IMG/VR virus record: IMGVR_UViG_3300034156_000029
Span: 1-44,801 of that record
Reading direction: 5' to 3' (one strand)
From: a virus
DNA length: 44,801 nt
Position numbers and translations under genes: made by a program. The stretch's first letter is position 1. Every line of letters starts with the position of its first letter. Below are positions 36,210-43,531 of this stretch, in pieces. The notes beneath the pieces are model-generated. The model had not been told where the DNA came from. It saw nothing but the letters and a program-made list of their open reading frames with translations, and made no database searches.

Positions 36210-37553
36210 CTATCGGGTTTCTTCGATCCTTGATTTCGTGTCAACAAACTTCGTCAACCGTGGGTGAAATATCAGATTAGCAACGCCCGTTGGCCCGTTC
36301 CTGTCCTTCGCTACGATCAATTCGGTCGGTATGCCGTCTTTCTCGTATTGGCTCCTTTCCTCCGTGCTCATGTCTTCCAGGCGGTCCCGGTGTATAAACG
36401 CTACCACGTCCGCGTCCTGTTCAAGGCTCCGGGTCTCCGCAAGGCTGTTCAGGGTCGGACGCTTACCCTCGGTGTCTCGAATAAGTTGAGAAAGTACAAC
36501 TATCGGGATGTCCAGCTCTTTCGCGAGCGCCTTGATATTCCGGCTCACCTCGGCGATCTGCTCGTTCCTGGGGATCTTTGCTTGCTCCGCGTCCACAAGT
36601 CCGATGTAGTCGATGAAAATAATCTTACACCCGTCAACCTTCACCATTCGGCGCGCCTTCATTTTCAATTCCGACAACTTTATTGAGCTTGTCTCGTCTA
36701 TGAAAAGCGGTGAATCGGCTACCTCTTGAAGAGCGACGGACAAACGCTCCTTGTCCCGTGTCCCGCGATATACTCCGCACGACACCCCGTAGGTGGAGAA
36801 TCCGGCCATGGTGCACACCATTCTGAAATTGAGTTGCTTTGCGGACATCTCAATCGAAAACATCCCGGTTGGTATTTTCTGCTTCACGGCTAACTCTTCG
36901 ATCATGTTGACCGCCATCGCGGTTTTACCCTGAGACGGTCGAGCGGCGATGATGATGTATTCCCCGTTACGAAATCCGGTTATGTCGTTCAGACTCGGGA
37001 AAGGAGCATCCACTCCACGGATTTTACCGTATGTCTCGATTGCCCAATCAAGCTCTGTGCATACGTCGCCGAGGTATTGAACGGCCTTCTTGTACTCGGT
37101 ACCGCTTGCGGTGAGGGTTACGCTCGATATCTTGCTTTCAATATCCCCCGCAATCTCCGCCCCGGACTCGTCAAACTTACCTACGCGCTCCCTGGCTTCC
37201 TGAGATATAGCCAGCACAAAACGGCGTAGAGCGAAGTCCTTCACGATCCCCACGTAATACGCGACGTTGGCCGATGAAGGTATCGATCCGTTAATCTCCA
37301 CGGCTTCCATCGCGGTATCAGGTTTCCCCTTCGTGCTAAACAGGGTATAGACGGCCTTCATGTCGTGAGGTTTTCCGCTGCGGTGAAGGCTTAGGACTTC
37401 GTTGTAAATGTCTCGGTGACTCTCGCGGGTGAAATACTCCTCTTTCACGTCAACCGCTATTTTCTCGATCGCGGCCGCGTCCATCATCATTGCGGCGAGG
37501 ATGGCCCGCTCTGACTCATGGTCGTAAAGGTTCACGATATTTCCCGCCCGCAT
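36210..37553 (-). CDS. dnaB: Replicative DNA helicase, DnaB-like
   Basis: A 447-residue hexameric helicase. An N-terminal helical domain (YDHESERAILAAMMMDAAAI) is followed by the RecA-like core: Walker A AARPSQGKTAMAVN, CKIIFIDYIGLVDAE (Walker B), PIVVLSQLIRDTEGKRPTL and DADVVAFIHRD. It unwinds the fork and moves on the lagging strand. ATG 37553 overlaps the initiator gene by 22 bp; an ATG at 37592 is an alternative. No phage polymerase is seen, so host DNA polymerase III is probably recruited. Confidence 0.93.
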   Translation of the reverse strand: MRAGNIVNLYDHESERAILAAMMMDAAAIEKIAVDVKEEYFTRESHRDIYNEVLSLHRSGKPHDMKAVYTLFSTKGKPDTAMEAVEINGSIPSSANVAYYVGIVKDFALRRFVLAISQEARERVGKFDESGAEIAGDIESKISSVTLTASGTEYKKAVQYLGDVCTELDWAIETYGKIRGVDAPFPSLNDITGFRNGEYIIIAARPSQGKTAMAVNMIEELAVKQKIPTGMFSIEMSAKQLNFRMVCTMAGFSTYGVSCGVYRGTRDKERLSVALQEVADSPLFIDETSSIKLSELKMKARRMVKVDGCKIIFIDYIGLVDAEQAKIPRNEQIAEVSRNIKALAKELDIPIVVLSQLIRDTEGKRPTLNSLAETRSLEQDADVVAFIHRDRLEDMSTEERSQYEKDGIPTELIVAKDRNGPTGVANLIFHPRLTKFVDTKSRIEETR

Positions 37554-38323
37554 TTCGTACAGAAGCCGCCCGGGTTGAACTCTCCCCCGCATTCACACTT
37601 AGGGCGAGCCTGGAATACGACTTTAGGCGTTCGACCCTCTACGGGCGCGGGTTTCTCGTAGTCAAGATAGTTGTTGAGAAAAGTAGAGGGGTTCTTGATG
37701 AACTGGTATTCCTTACCCGTCTTTCGGATCTCGTCCATATAGTTTTGAAGGCAAGAAAGTATAGAGTCAGCCCCTACCCCTCGCTTCATCATTGCCCCGT
37801 ATGTTTTCTCTGCCTGTCCCTTGGATACTTTTTTAGGGTAGAGTGACCAAAATGATTCAAATGATTCACTATATTTCTTTGGTTTCTCGTCTATATTATC
37901 CTTACCTAACCTTACCTTACCTATACTAACCTGGGTTTCACATTGGGGTACATTTGGTATGACGTTTGGTATACCAAGGGGCGCCATAGTATACGACCCG
38001 TTTTCTTTTACCGTAAGTTGATTCTTCTCCTCAAGATACGCGGTAGGCTTGTATCGATCACTTCGTATGTAGTTGTGAATCTTCCAGTGTTTTATTACGA
38101 CGACGCCACTTTCAAACGGTATCAAAAAACTCTTTGCAAGTAGGATGTTTAGATCATCATTACTTGATCCGACTGTTCTTTGTATCTTTTTTGGGTTGTT
38201 CACGAATCCGTCATCGTCGGCGTTCATATTAAGGTGAAAGTAAAGATTCTGCGATGACTGAGGCATGTCTAGGAAGGCGTCGGACTCGGTTATGGTCTTT
38301 GCAAGCATCCGACGCTCAGCCAT
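37532..38323 (-). CDS. Replication initiator / helicase-loader-like protein
   Basis: A 263-residue protein. Residues 1-90 resemble the N-terminal winged-helix of phage replisome organisers (FLDMPQSSQNLYFHLNMNAD). The middle is a variable linker. The C-terminal half (FESFWSLYPKKVSKGQAEKT, NPSTFLNNY) matches DnaD-like or replication-protein ends, closing with a zinc knuckle CECGG...CTKCG. It precedes dnaB, as in many phages. The ATG at 38323 has AGAGG six bases upstream. The linker DNA holds short repeats that may be the origin. Confidence 0.8.
   Translation of the reverse strand: MAERRMLAKTITESDAFLDMPQSSQNLYFHLNMNADDDGFVNNPKKIQRTVGSSNDDLNILLAKSFLIPFESGVVVIKHWKIHNYIRSDRYKPTAYLEEKNQLTVKENGSYTMAPLGIPNVIPNVPQCETQVSIGKVRLGKDNIDEKPKKYSESFESFWSLYPKKVSKGQAEKTYGAMMKRGVGADSILSCLQNYMDEIRKTGKEYQFIKNPSTFLNNYLDYEKPAPVEGRTPKVVFQARPKCECGGEFNPGGFCTKCGREIS
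37895..37935. other. Candidate replication origin repeats inside the initiator gene
   Basis: The plus strand shows consecutive near-identical pentamers (cttac, ctaac, cttac, cttac, ctata, ctaac) next to an AT-rich stretch. They lie in the linker-coding part of the initiator gene, the place where lambda O and related initiators keep their iterons. The repeats are short, so this is only a candidate. Confidence 0.35.
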
Positions 38324-38495
38324 TTTCAACCTCTTTGTGTATTCTATCTGTCTCTCGTCTTATCATTCTGATTGTCTTGTATATTTCTGTTCTAAAATAT
38401 TCTATCTCTTCGTTGTTAAGATCTCGAAGAAACGATTCGTTGACATCACATCCGCGCATTCCGCTTGTTGCGGATACTTCCCATGCTACAGACAA
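38316..38495 (-). CDS. Small helical protein (TTG start)
   Basis: A 59-residue charged helical protein (NNEEIEYFRTEIYKTIRMIR). It starts at TTG with GGAGG six bases upstream and ends overlapping the initiator start (ATGGCTGA). No ATG is well placed, which is why it is easy to miss. It fills the gap between the nucleotidyltransferase and initiator genes. Function unknown. Confidence 0.6.
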   Translation of the reverse strand: MSVAWEVSATSGMRGCDVNESFLRDLNNEEIEYFRTEIYKTIRMIRRETDRIHKEVENG

Positions 38496-38511
38496 AACAT
38501 ACCTCCAATAC

Positions 38512-38961
38512 TTAAAAGTCCGAAGTTTCGATAAAATCAGCAGGTTTCCGGCCCATTATTTTATCTTTCAATTTGTTATATTCGTTCAGAGTGCCTAATT
38601 CTTTTACGGTTCCCTTGTAAAGACATACTATTCCCATGAATACGGAATACTTTTTAATAGGGTCAACGATTCCGCTATCTTTCAATGTGGAGGTTATTGC
38701 CTTGGTGGCTAAATACCACGGAAGAAACTCATGCGGATGCACTGGAATAAGGTTGATGACTTTAAAGTCATCATCCAGTACATAGTAACCAGAAAAATAA
38801 TCGCTATTTGTTCTATCCCTGCCTGATATCAATTCATTTATTTTTTGAGAGTCATCTATTGAAAATACAATATCAATATCGCTGTCTTCTTTTGCGGTCC
38901 CAAATGCCTGAGAACCGGTCAAGAACCCGACTTCAAGAAGGCTGTCAATAAGTTTGCTCAT
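38512..38961 (-). CDS. Nucleotidyltransferase-like protein (Pol beta superfamily)
   Basis: A 149-residue protein. GSQAFGTAKEDSDIDIVFS is the G-S-x(n)-D-x-D metal-binding motif of MNT-type nucleotidyltransferases; the third acidic residue may lie in FKVINLIPVHPHE. Such enzymes transfer NMP groups to proteins, RNA or small molecules; in toxin-antitoxin systems they AMPylate the toxin. GGAG precedes the ATG, which overlaps a leader ORF as ATGA. The partner is unknown. Confidence 0.8.
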   Translation of the reverse strand: MSKLIDSLLEVGFLTGSQAFGTAKEDSDIDIVFSIDDSQKINELISGRDRTNSDYFSGYYVLDDDFKVINLIPVHPHEFLPWYLATKAITSTLKDSGIVDPIKKYSVFMGIVCLYKGTVKELGTLNEYNKLKDKIMGRKPADFIETSDF

Positions 38962-39047
38962 TCATTTCTCCAAATAAAAAAGCCGCTAACGATCCTCCCC
39001 GCGAGGGTTCGGGCTGGATAGGCCCTAGGATCGTCAACGGCTCTCAT
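38958..39047 (-). CDS. Leader peptide spanning a terminator (putative attenuator)
   Basis: A 29-codon frame (starts MRAVDDPRAYPARTL). GGGAGG lies nine bases before the ATG and could be masked in an AGCC/GGCT hairpin. The whole 16-bp terminator stem and U tract (38971-39042) lie inside it, and its stop overlaps the nucleotidyltransferase ATG as ATGA. Translation would melt the terminator and feed ribosomes to the next gene. The peptide itself is probably not functional. Confidence 0.5.
   Translation of the reverse strand: MRAVDDPRAYPARTLAGRIVSGFFIWRNE
38971..39042 (-). terminator. Long intrinsic terminator before the nucleotidyltransferase
   Basis: On the minus strand AGCCGTTGACGATCCT and AGGATCGTTAGCGGCT form a 16-bp stem (two G-U pairs) followed by TTTTTTATTT; further inner pairing is possible. 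It should stop transcripts arriving from the early operon and from the promoter at 39105-39133 unless suppressed. Confidence 0.85.
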
Positions 39048-39104
39048 ATTTTCCAGCCTCCCGGCTAGCGTGTCAACGGCTCTCGCGGTTCCCTTGACAC
39101 GATA

Positions 39105-39133
39105 ACTATACACCATAACGCCCGCCGCGTCAA
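39105..39133 (-). promoter_or_regulatory. Promoter upstream of the leader-terminator element
   Basis: Minus strand TTGACG (39133-39128), a 17-base spacer and TATAGT (39110-39105). The start site would be about 39098, inside an inverted repeat GTGTCAA...TTGACAC (39070-39100). It would drive the leader peptide and, past the terminator, the nucleotidyltransferase and replication genes. Confidence 0.65.
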
Positions 39134-39360
39134 TCAATTATAGGCGGCGCGGGCTGTTCGTCACCGTCCTCCCTGGGCATCCAATGCGTCACGTCGTCGA
39201 TCAAATATCCCCGCGACCCGATGAAGCAATGACGGCCGAATGTCGTATCTTTCATGCTTTCATACCGGCCGGAGAACACGCCGAGAAAGTCGAAGTAATA
39301 CCATACTTTCGAGTGGTCGTCGGGTACGGTGTCGGTGATACGGTGCCATTGTCGAGTCAT
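39130..39360 (-). CDS. DUF551-like protein
   Basis: A 76-residue protein with the family ends RQWHRITDTVPDDHSKVWYY and DDVTHWMPREDG. It is a second, diverged relative of the protein at 35122-35298, sharing VTHWMP. GGGGGA precedes the ATG. It is the last gene of the long leftward early operon before the promoter-terminator region. Confidence 0.72.
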   Translation of the reverse strand: MTRQWHRITDTVPDDHSKVWYYFDFLGVFSGRYESMKDTTFGRHCFIGSRGYLIDDVTHWMPREDGDEQPAPPIID

Positions 39361-39368
39361 GATTCCCC

Positions 39369-39611
39369 CTAATCAACTATCGCCCCGGACACCTTGGAAC
39401 CCGGCACGAACTGATACCGGCTTGTCCGGTTGCTGATACACCGAAAGATCGCCCCGGATGTGTCGGCGTAACGATGCGCGGCTTTGAGCACAGACGACGG
39501 ATAGACCCTCACACCGGTCTCTCGGCTCACGTGGTCAGTGAGTCCCCAGCCGGAAATGACGCAAGGGCCGAGAGTGTCCAGGTATGCCCAAGTAGCCGCG
39601 CGGATGGTCAT
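39369..39611 (-). CDS. Hypothetical protein, possibly winged-helix
   Basis: An 80-residue protein. The order of helices with SGWGLTDHVSRETGVRVYPS, then a likely wing and the end RYQFVPGSKV, recalls a small winged-helix DNA-binding fold. GGGGGA precedes the ATG. A regulatory role is possible but not shown. Confidence 0.6.
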   Translation of the reverse strand: MTIRAATWAYLDTLGPCVISGWGLTDHVSRETGVRVYPSSVLKAAHRYADTSGAIFRCISNRTSRYQFVPGSKVSGAIVD

Positions 39612-39624
39612 GGGTCCCCCGTGG

Positions 39625-40245
39625 TCATGATTCGCCGAGGATAGCGGCTGCGTTCAGGACGTGGTGATACAGCCTATCGGGTACTGATATTTCTTTGTCA
39701 CAAAGAACATCGGCGTACAGATGATGCAGAGCGGTCCGAACGTCCGCCGCCTTCCGTCGCTCGTCCGCGCGGATGGTGGCGTCATGGTCAGCGATCACGC
39801 CCAACCACGCCTCTACTTCCAGAACTCGGCGCTTTCGATATAGCTCAAGCTGCTCGTTGGTAAGGTTTTCTTTTTTCAAGCCGATGGCTCGCAGAGACGC
39901 CACCTCCAACGCATCGCATAGCCTATGCGCTATCTCCCTATCCGACGATTCCGGCTGCGGGGCGGTGGAGGCCGACTCATACGTTTTAGCAAATATATCG
40001 GGCTTACACGGGTAGAACTCTCCATTGACTCCTTTTATGATGTAGTCGCTGACGGCCGCTATTAAGGGCCCTTCAAGAGTAAAAATCTTGAGTCCATCCT
40101 TTTTTACAACTTGCTCGTATTCCTCCCATGTCCATTTCTCGGCTGATGAGTTTAGACCGGTAAAGTCTATTACTTCCCGCAGGTTACTTCCGGTCCATTC
40201 GACCGCCTCAATTACTACCGGCTTCTTCCTGTACTTCTGGTTCAT
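39625..40245 (-). CDS. Conserved phage protein with C-terminal extension
   Basis: A 206-residue protein. The first 95 residues (NQKYRKKPVVIEAVEWTG and VSDYIIKGVNGEFYPCKPDI) match a very common small phage protein that usually ends near residue 95. The second half is an unrelated helical extension (NLTNEQLELYRKRRVLEVEA), so this is a fusion. AAGGAG precedes the ATG. Function of the common domain is unknown. Confidence 0.75.
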   Translation of the reverse strand: MNQKYRKKPVVIEAVEWTGSNLREVIDFTGLNSSAEKWTWEEYEQVVKKDGLKIFTLEGPLIAAVSDYIIKGVNGEFYPCKPDIFAKTYESASTAPQPESSDREIAHRLCDALEVASLRAIGLKKENLTNEQLELYRKRRVLEVEAWLGVIADHDATIRADERRKAADVRTALHHLYADVLCDKEISVPDRLYHHVLNAAAILGES

Positions 40246-40640
40246 ACCTTCTCCTTGAGGGCGGCGACGATGAGGTCGAAGGCATGATTAGCGTGTATGG
40301 CTTTTCCGGAGTCATGATCGCCATGACATGCCATCGTAAGGTACACGCCCACCAGCCCAATCGCCTTCGCCACCTCGGCGCTCATGGGGCGGGAGGGGCG
40401 GCTGTTAGCCCACGTAACGCCAGCAATCCAGAATATCGACGCGAGTACATGGTGTTCCGGCTTCCCTTCCGGGTACATACCATTCATGAACTCGTCACAC
40501 GCTTCGTTGCACTCGTCCGCGTCTTGAGCGGCGGGGCGGGGATTCCATAAGTCACACCCTTCGCCAGGTATGGACTTTCGAAGGTCGCAGCACGTCGTAT
40601 CTCCGCACGTCTCGCACGTCCTTTCCGTCGGCGCGCTCAC
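40242..40640 (-). CDS. Hypothetical protein, paralogue of 5526-6011 (GTG start)
   Basis: A 132-residue protein. It has an N-terminal cysteine cluster (CETCGDTTCC) that may bind zinc, then RPAAQDADEC, RPMSAEVAKAI and AFDLIVAALKEKV, all shared with the product at 5526-6011. GTG start makes a GTGA overlap. The two copies lie at opposite ends of the early operon and may be a duplication whose centre has diverged. Confidence 0.72.
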   Translation of the reverse strand: MSAPTERTCETCGDTTCCDLRKSIPGEGCDLWNPRPAAQDADECNEACDEFMNGMYPEGKPEHHVLASIFWIAGVTWANSRPSRPMSAEVAKAIGLVGVYLTMACHGDHDSGKAIHANHAFDLIVAALKEKV

Positions 40641-40906
40641 CGGATGACCTCTCCTACTTTGTGATCGGGGCGCGGATCTTTTCGGGACTCCATTCGAGCA
40701 GCATAATTTGCAGTAACCAACCGAATCGCTGCCTTTCTTGATAGGCCCCAGTGTCCGGTATTTCGATACCGAATAGCCCGAACAAGCTCAGAAGCATCCA
40801 TTATCTTCTCACGATTGTCTGGGTTAGGCGTCGTCGCATGGCTCTTCCCGTCGCATTTGTCACCGCAGGCTAAGCCGGTGCAGTGGTCGCATTTTGTGTC
40901 GATCAT
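40637..40906 (-). CDS. Small cysteine-rich hypothetical protein
   Basis: An 89-residue protein. The N-terminus has CDHCTGLACGDKCDG, a likely zinc site; the rest is a basic helical region (LVRAIRYRNTGHWGLSRKAA). GGGGG precedes the ATG. It overlaps both neighbours by 4 bp. Function unknown. Confidence 0.65.
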   Translation of the reverse strand: MIDTKCDHCTGLACGDKCDGKSHATTPNPDNREKIMDASELVRAIRYRNTGHWGLSRKAAIRLVTANYAARMESRKDPRPDHKVGEVIR

Positions 40907-41076
40907 CGTTTACCCCCTAGTTTATGTCCCTCGCCTATGACTCCGTTAACCTTGCATTCCTTCACGCCGTTTTGTCTAAACTGTGATTTACCCCACGGGC
41001 ACGGGTAAGGCATTGTGCAACGTGATCCGCGATAGTAGAGGCATATACCGCTATCGACGTAATGAGGTTTGCTCAT
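40903..41076 (-). CDS. Small cysteine-rich hypothetical protein
   Basis: A 57-residue protein with four cysteines (Cys12, Cys20, Cys25, Cys39) spaced as a possible zinc knuckle. ATGA overlaps at both ends tie it to its neighbours. It has fewer than 60 codons and is easily missed. No family recognised. Confidence 0.6.
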   Translation of the reverse strand: MSKPHYVDSGICLYYRGSRCTMPYPCPWGKSQFRQNGVKECKVNGVIGEGHKLGGKR

Positions 41077-41597
41077 AGTTTCGGCTCCCTGGCGTTTATA
41101 ATGCGAAAAGCGTAAGCCCTGGTTTTTGCGTACCTTGGCAACGTAAAAACCTCACCAGATAAAACTTTGCTTTTACCAGCATTATACGCACATGCGGCCC
41201 GATACCACGTGCCTAGTAAATTGTGAAGGTCGGCAATATACCTCAATCCAAGTTTAGCCGAATGAATCGGATTTAATGGATCGAATATTTCCATTTCTCC
41301 GCGACCATACCAATACACTGCAAGAAGCCATTCTATATTTTCGGGTTTCATATATGGCTGATAAAGTCCGACACTAGGCCATCCTCCCGGCTCGTTTTTA
41401 TTGATTGCCGAAGCATCGCCACGCTCACCGGTAAACCGATTCCCCGACTCTTCAACTTGTAGCCAATAGGCAACGGATCGCGGGACACCTTCCCGGTCGG
41501 CGATGTGCATCACGTCGCGGAAAGTGGAGTCGTCAATCGGTTCGGCGGAAAGGGTTGAAGCTATGAATAATAGGATCGGTGCTATTATTCGTTTCAT
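41073..41597 (-). CDS. Secreted lytic transglycosylase-like protein
   Basis: A 174-residue protein. Residues 1-18 are a signal peptide (KRIIAPILLFIASTLSAE). The rest shows SLT-type lysozyme motifs: catalytic Glu in WLQVEESGNRF, SVGLYQPY and WYRAACAYNAGKSKV. It should reach the periplasm without a holin and cut glycan strands. It lies in the early operon, far from the lysis cassette, so it probably aids entry, superinfection control or envelope remodelling rather than lysis. Confidence 0.82.
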   Translation of the reverse strand: MKRIIAPILLFIASTLSAEPIDDSTFRDVMHIADREGVPRSVAYWLQVEESGNRFTGERGDASAINKNEPGGWPSVGLYQPYMKPENIEWLLAVYWYGRGEMEIFDPLNPIHSAKLGLRYIADLHNLLGTWYRAACAYNAGKSKVLSGEVFTLPRYAKTRAYAFRIINAREPKL

Positions 41598-41944
41598 TCT
41601 GCGTCTTCCTCCCTTAGAGCATCAATCGCGTATTGCGGGACTTGATATCCAAGGCCCCGTAATTCTTCGAGCCTGTCCGCGCATTCTCCTGCCGTTTCGT
41701 CGTTGAATTGTTCTCCGTCGTGAGGGAGCCCAATAGGAACCAACTTTGCACGGTCAAGTATTTTGTTGACTTTCTTGTATCGTTTTAGATACGCCTTGCA
41801 GTCGGACATATCGACCGGCGGCGGTAGCGGCTTCTTGAGAATATGGCGCATACCCGCAACGTGTGTTGTATAGCCCCCGTTGCAATCCACATAAACGTAC
41901 ACATCGCATTGAAAATCGTCAGAACTCCACCGGCAATAACTCAT
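41594..41944 (-). CDS. Conserved hypothetical phage protein
   Basis: A 116-residue protein starting MSYCRWSSDDFQCDVYVYVD, a beginning I recognise from a widespread family of small uncharacterised phage proteins. GGAGG lies 11 bases before the ATG, just after a GC-rich hairpin (41961-41983). It overlaps the transglycosylase by 4 bp. Function unknown. Confidence 0.75.
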   Translation of the reverse strand: MSYCRWSSDDFQCDVYVYVDCNGGYTTHVAGMRHILKKPLPPPVDMSDCKAYLKRYKKVNKILDRAKLVPIGLPHDGEQFNDETAGECADRLEELRGLGYQVPQYAIDALREEDAE

Positions 41945-41960
41945 GTTTGATTTACCTCCG

Positions 41961-41983
41961 GCCGGGAGTTGTCGGCCCCCGGC
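41961..41983 (-). other. GC-rich hairpin between DUF1351 and the next gene
   Basis: GCCGGG and CCCGGC (minus strand) can pair around GGCCGACAACT. No U tract follows, so it is not a standard terminator. It stands directly before the Shine-Dalgarno sequence of the downstream gene and may affect its translation or RNA stability. Confidence 0.45.
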
Positions 41984-41992
41984 TATCGTTGA

Positions 41993-42865
41993 TTATATCT
42001 TATCGTATTCGATGCCGTTGTCCGTCATGTACTGACGGAGGGAAATGAGTTGCGCCCGCGTTCCCCTGAATCTGAGCGTGTACTCGATGACCGGGTCAGC
42101 GTCGATTTCCAGTGCTTCAGCGGCAGCGGCGGCGATGGGTTCGGCCTTCGCTTCCTTAACCGCGTCAACCGCAAGCTCTTCCGCCTGGGCCTCGATGTGC
42201 TCCCCGTGCTCCCGTTCAGCTCGGTTTTTCTCTTCCTCTTCCAGGCGCGCCCGGTTTTCTCGGAGGCGTTTCGCCGTGGCGAGCGCGGCCCCGATGTCCA
42301 AAGTGTCCAGGTATTGCGCTTTCGTTTCGATGACGTCGGCGGGAAGGTCTTCAATGATTTGGATCTCGGCGTAAATCTTTTTGATCTTCGCCGTAAGCTC
42401 CGCGTCAACGTCTTTCATCGACGTGCCCTTGTTTAGCCATTTCTGATCGAAGAGACGGTCAAGGTTGACGAGGTTGAAAGACTTCGTTGCGAAGAGGCCT
42501 TCAATGTCTCGGCGCTTCTCGGCCTTTTGAGTCTCTACCACGGCGTCCCACACCTCGCCGAGCTTGTCCGCCCCGGACGTGAGCATATCCGTTGCCCGTT
42601 TGATAGCGGCCTTAACCTGTTCGAAAGGCGACATGAACTCGCGTTCTAGGGCAAGGCGTCGGCTATTCAAGTCCTTCGCTGCGGAGTTCAAAACGGCACG
42701 ATCTTTCTTGGCCTGTTCGGGATCGTCGAAATACTTTTCGGGCGTAAAGTCCTTGATACGCTCGGCAACAAAAGCCTCAATCTTGAGGGCGTTCGTGATA
42801 AGCTCGCCGGGTACTTGTTTCTCTACGGTGAGAGTAAGGTCCTTTACCTCAATTCCTGCGTTCAT
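41993..42865 (-). CDS. DUF1351-like phage protein
   Basis: A 290-residue helical protein. The segment LNSAAKDLNSRRLALEREFM followed by a basic amphipathic helix and a long Glu/Lys/Arg coiled coil (residues 190-245), then a C-terminal IEYTLRFRGTRAQLISLRQY, is typical of DUF1351. These proteins sit next to SSB and recombination genes in many phages. The function is uncertain; a recombination or DNA-binding accessory role is inferred. Confidence 0.8.
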   Translation of the reverse strand: MNAGIEVKDLTLTVEKQVPGELITNALKIEAFVAERIKDFTPEKYFDDPEQAKKDRAVLNSAAKDLNSRRLALEREFMSPFEQVKAAIKRATDMLTSGADKLGEVWDAVVETQKAEKRRDIEGLFATKSFNLVNLDRLFDQKWLNKGTSMKDVDAELTAKIKKIYAEIQIIEDLPADVIETKAQYLDTLDIGAALATAKRLRENRARLEEEEKNRAEREHGEHIEAQAEELAVDAVKEAKAEPIAAAAAEALEIDADPVIEYTLRFRGTRAQLISLRQYMTDNGIEYDKI

Positions 42866-43024
42866 TTATTTTGTCTCCTTTTTGGCGATAGTATCTCGGA
42901 GAGCCGAAAGTCCCACGTCTATAGCGTGTACTTTGTCGCTCCACAAATTGCACTTCCGGGCGGCCTCCATGGCTACTTCTAGCTTCCTTGCGTCCTCGAT
43001 TTCCATCTCAATTTTGACGATCAT
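42866..43024 (-). CDS. Small hypothetical protein
   Basis: A 52-residue helical protein (starts MIVKIEMEIEDARKLEVAME). AAGGAGG stands five bases before the ATG, a perfect ribosome site. The AAGGAG near its end serves the DUF1351 gene, one base beyond its stop. No family recognised. Confidence 0.62.
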   Translation of the reverse strand: MIVKIEMEIEDARKLEVAMEAARKCNLWSDKVHAIDVGLSALRDTIAKKETK

Positions 43025-43064
43025 CTATGCCTCCTTGGAAAACTCCAAACGCTAAGCGCCTGGT

Positions 43065-43256
43065 CTATTCTCTCCCCACCTGCGCCCGGATGACGGTCTG
43101 GTATCCGGTACGGTCTACCACTAGATACGCCCGGTTCGGCTCGTCGCCTATTTCCGCGCGCGCCTGGGTCATGATTCCGCTGATTGCGTGGTCGATGTCC
43201 AACTCAGTCGAAAACGGTTCGAGCTTTACAATGGACTTGATGATGGTTCCGGTCAT
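43065..43256 (-). CDS. Small hypothetical protein
   Basis: A 63-residue protein with a beta-rich end (NRAYLVVDRTGYQTVIRAQV). AGGAAG precedes the ATG, which overlaps the upstream stop by 4 bp. No family recognised. Confidence 0.62.
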   Translation of the reverse strand: MTGTIIKSIVKLEPFSTELDIDHAISGIMTQARAEIGDEPNRAYLVVDRTGYQTVIRAQVGRE

Positions 43257-43531
43257 TTATTGGCTTCCTGATATTTAGCTATTGCAAGTTCGGCCTTTAC
43301 TAGTTCGTCAAAAAGCTTTTCGGTAGGCCTTTTGCCAATTCGGTAACAAGTCGCAAGGTTTTGATAAGCAATCACTGCCTTTGCCAGATTTTGCACAGAT
43401 TTTTCGGCTACCCCGTGCCCGCTTAAAAAGCCATGCCAAAAAATATCTTTTGAACTTGGACCAAACATATCCTGCCAGTTTTTCAGCATTGATTCGTATT
43501 CCTTGTCGGCAATTTCACTTAAATCGCTCAT
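43253..43531 (-). CDS. Hypothetical helical protein
   Basis: A 92-residue protein of mostly helices (SVQNLAKAVIAYQNLATCYR). GGGGG precedes the ATG. It overlaps its neighbours by 4 bp. A segment DIFWHGFLSGHG resembles small phage proteins of unknown function. No catalytic motif. Confidence 0.65.
   Translation of the reverse strand: MSDLSEIADKEYESMLKNWQDMFGPSSKDIFWHGFLSGHGVAEKSVQNLAKAVIAYQNLATCYRIGKRPTEKLFDELVKAELAIAKYQEANK

Noticed and set aside
36190-36240. Small inverted repeats after dnaB as a terminator
   Set aside because: The stems are only 4 bp and no U tract follows.
42045-42436. Plus-strand frames opposite the DUF1351 gene
   Set aside because: Ser/Arg-rich shadow frames of the coiled-coil coding sequence, no ribosome sites.
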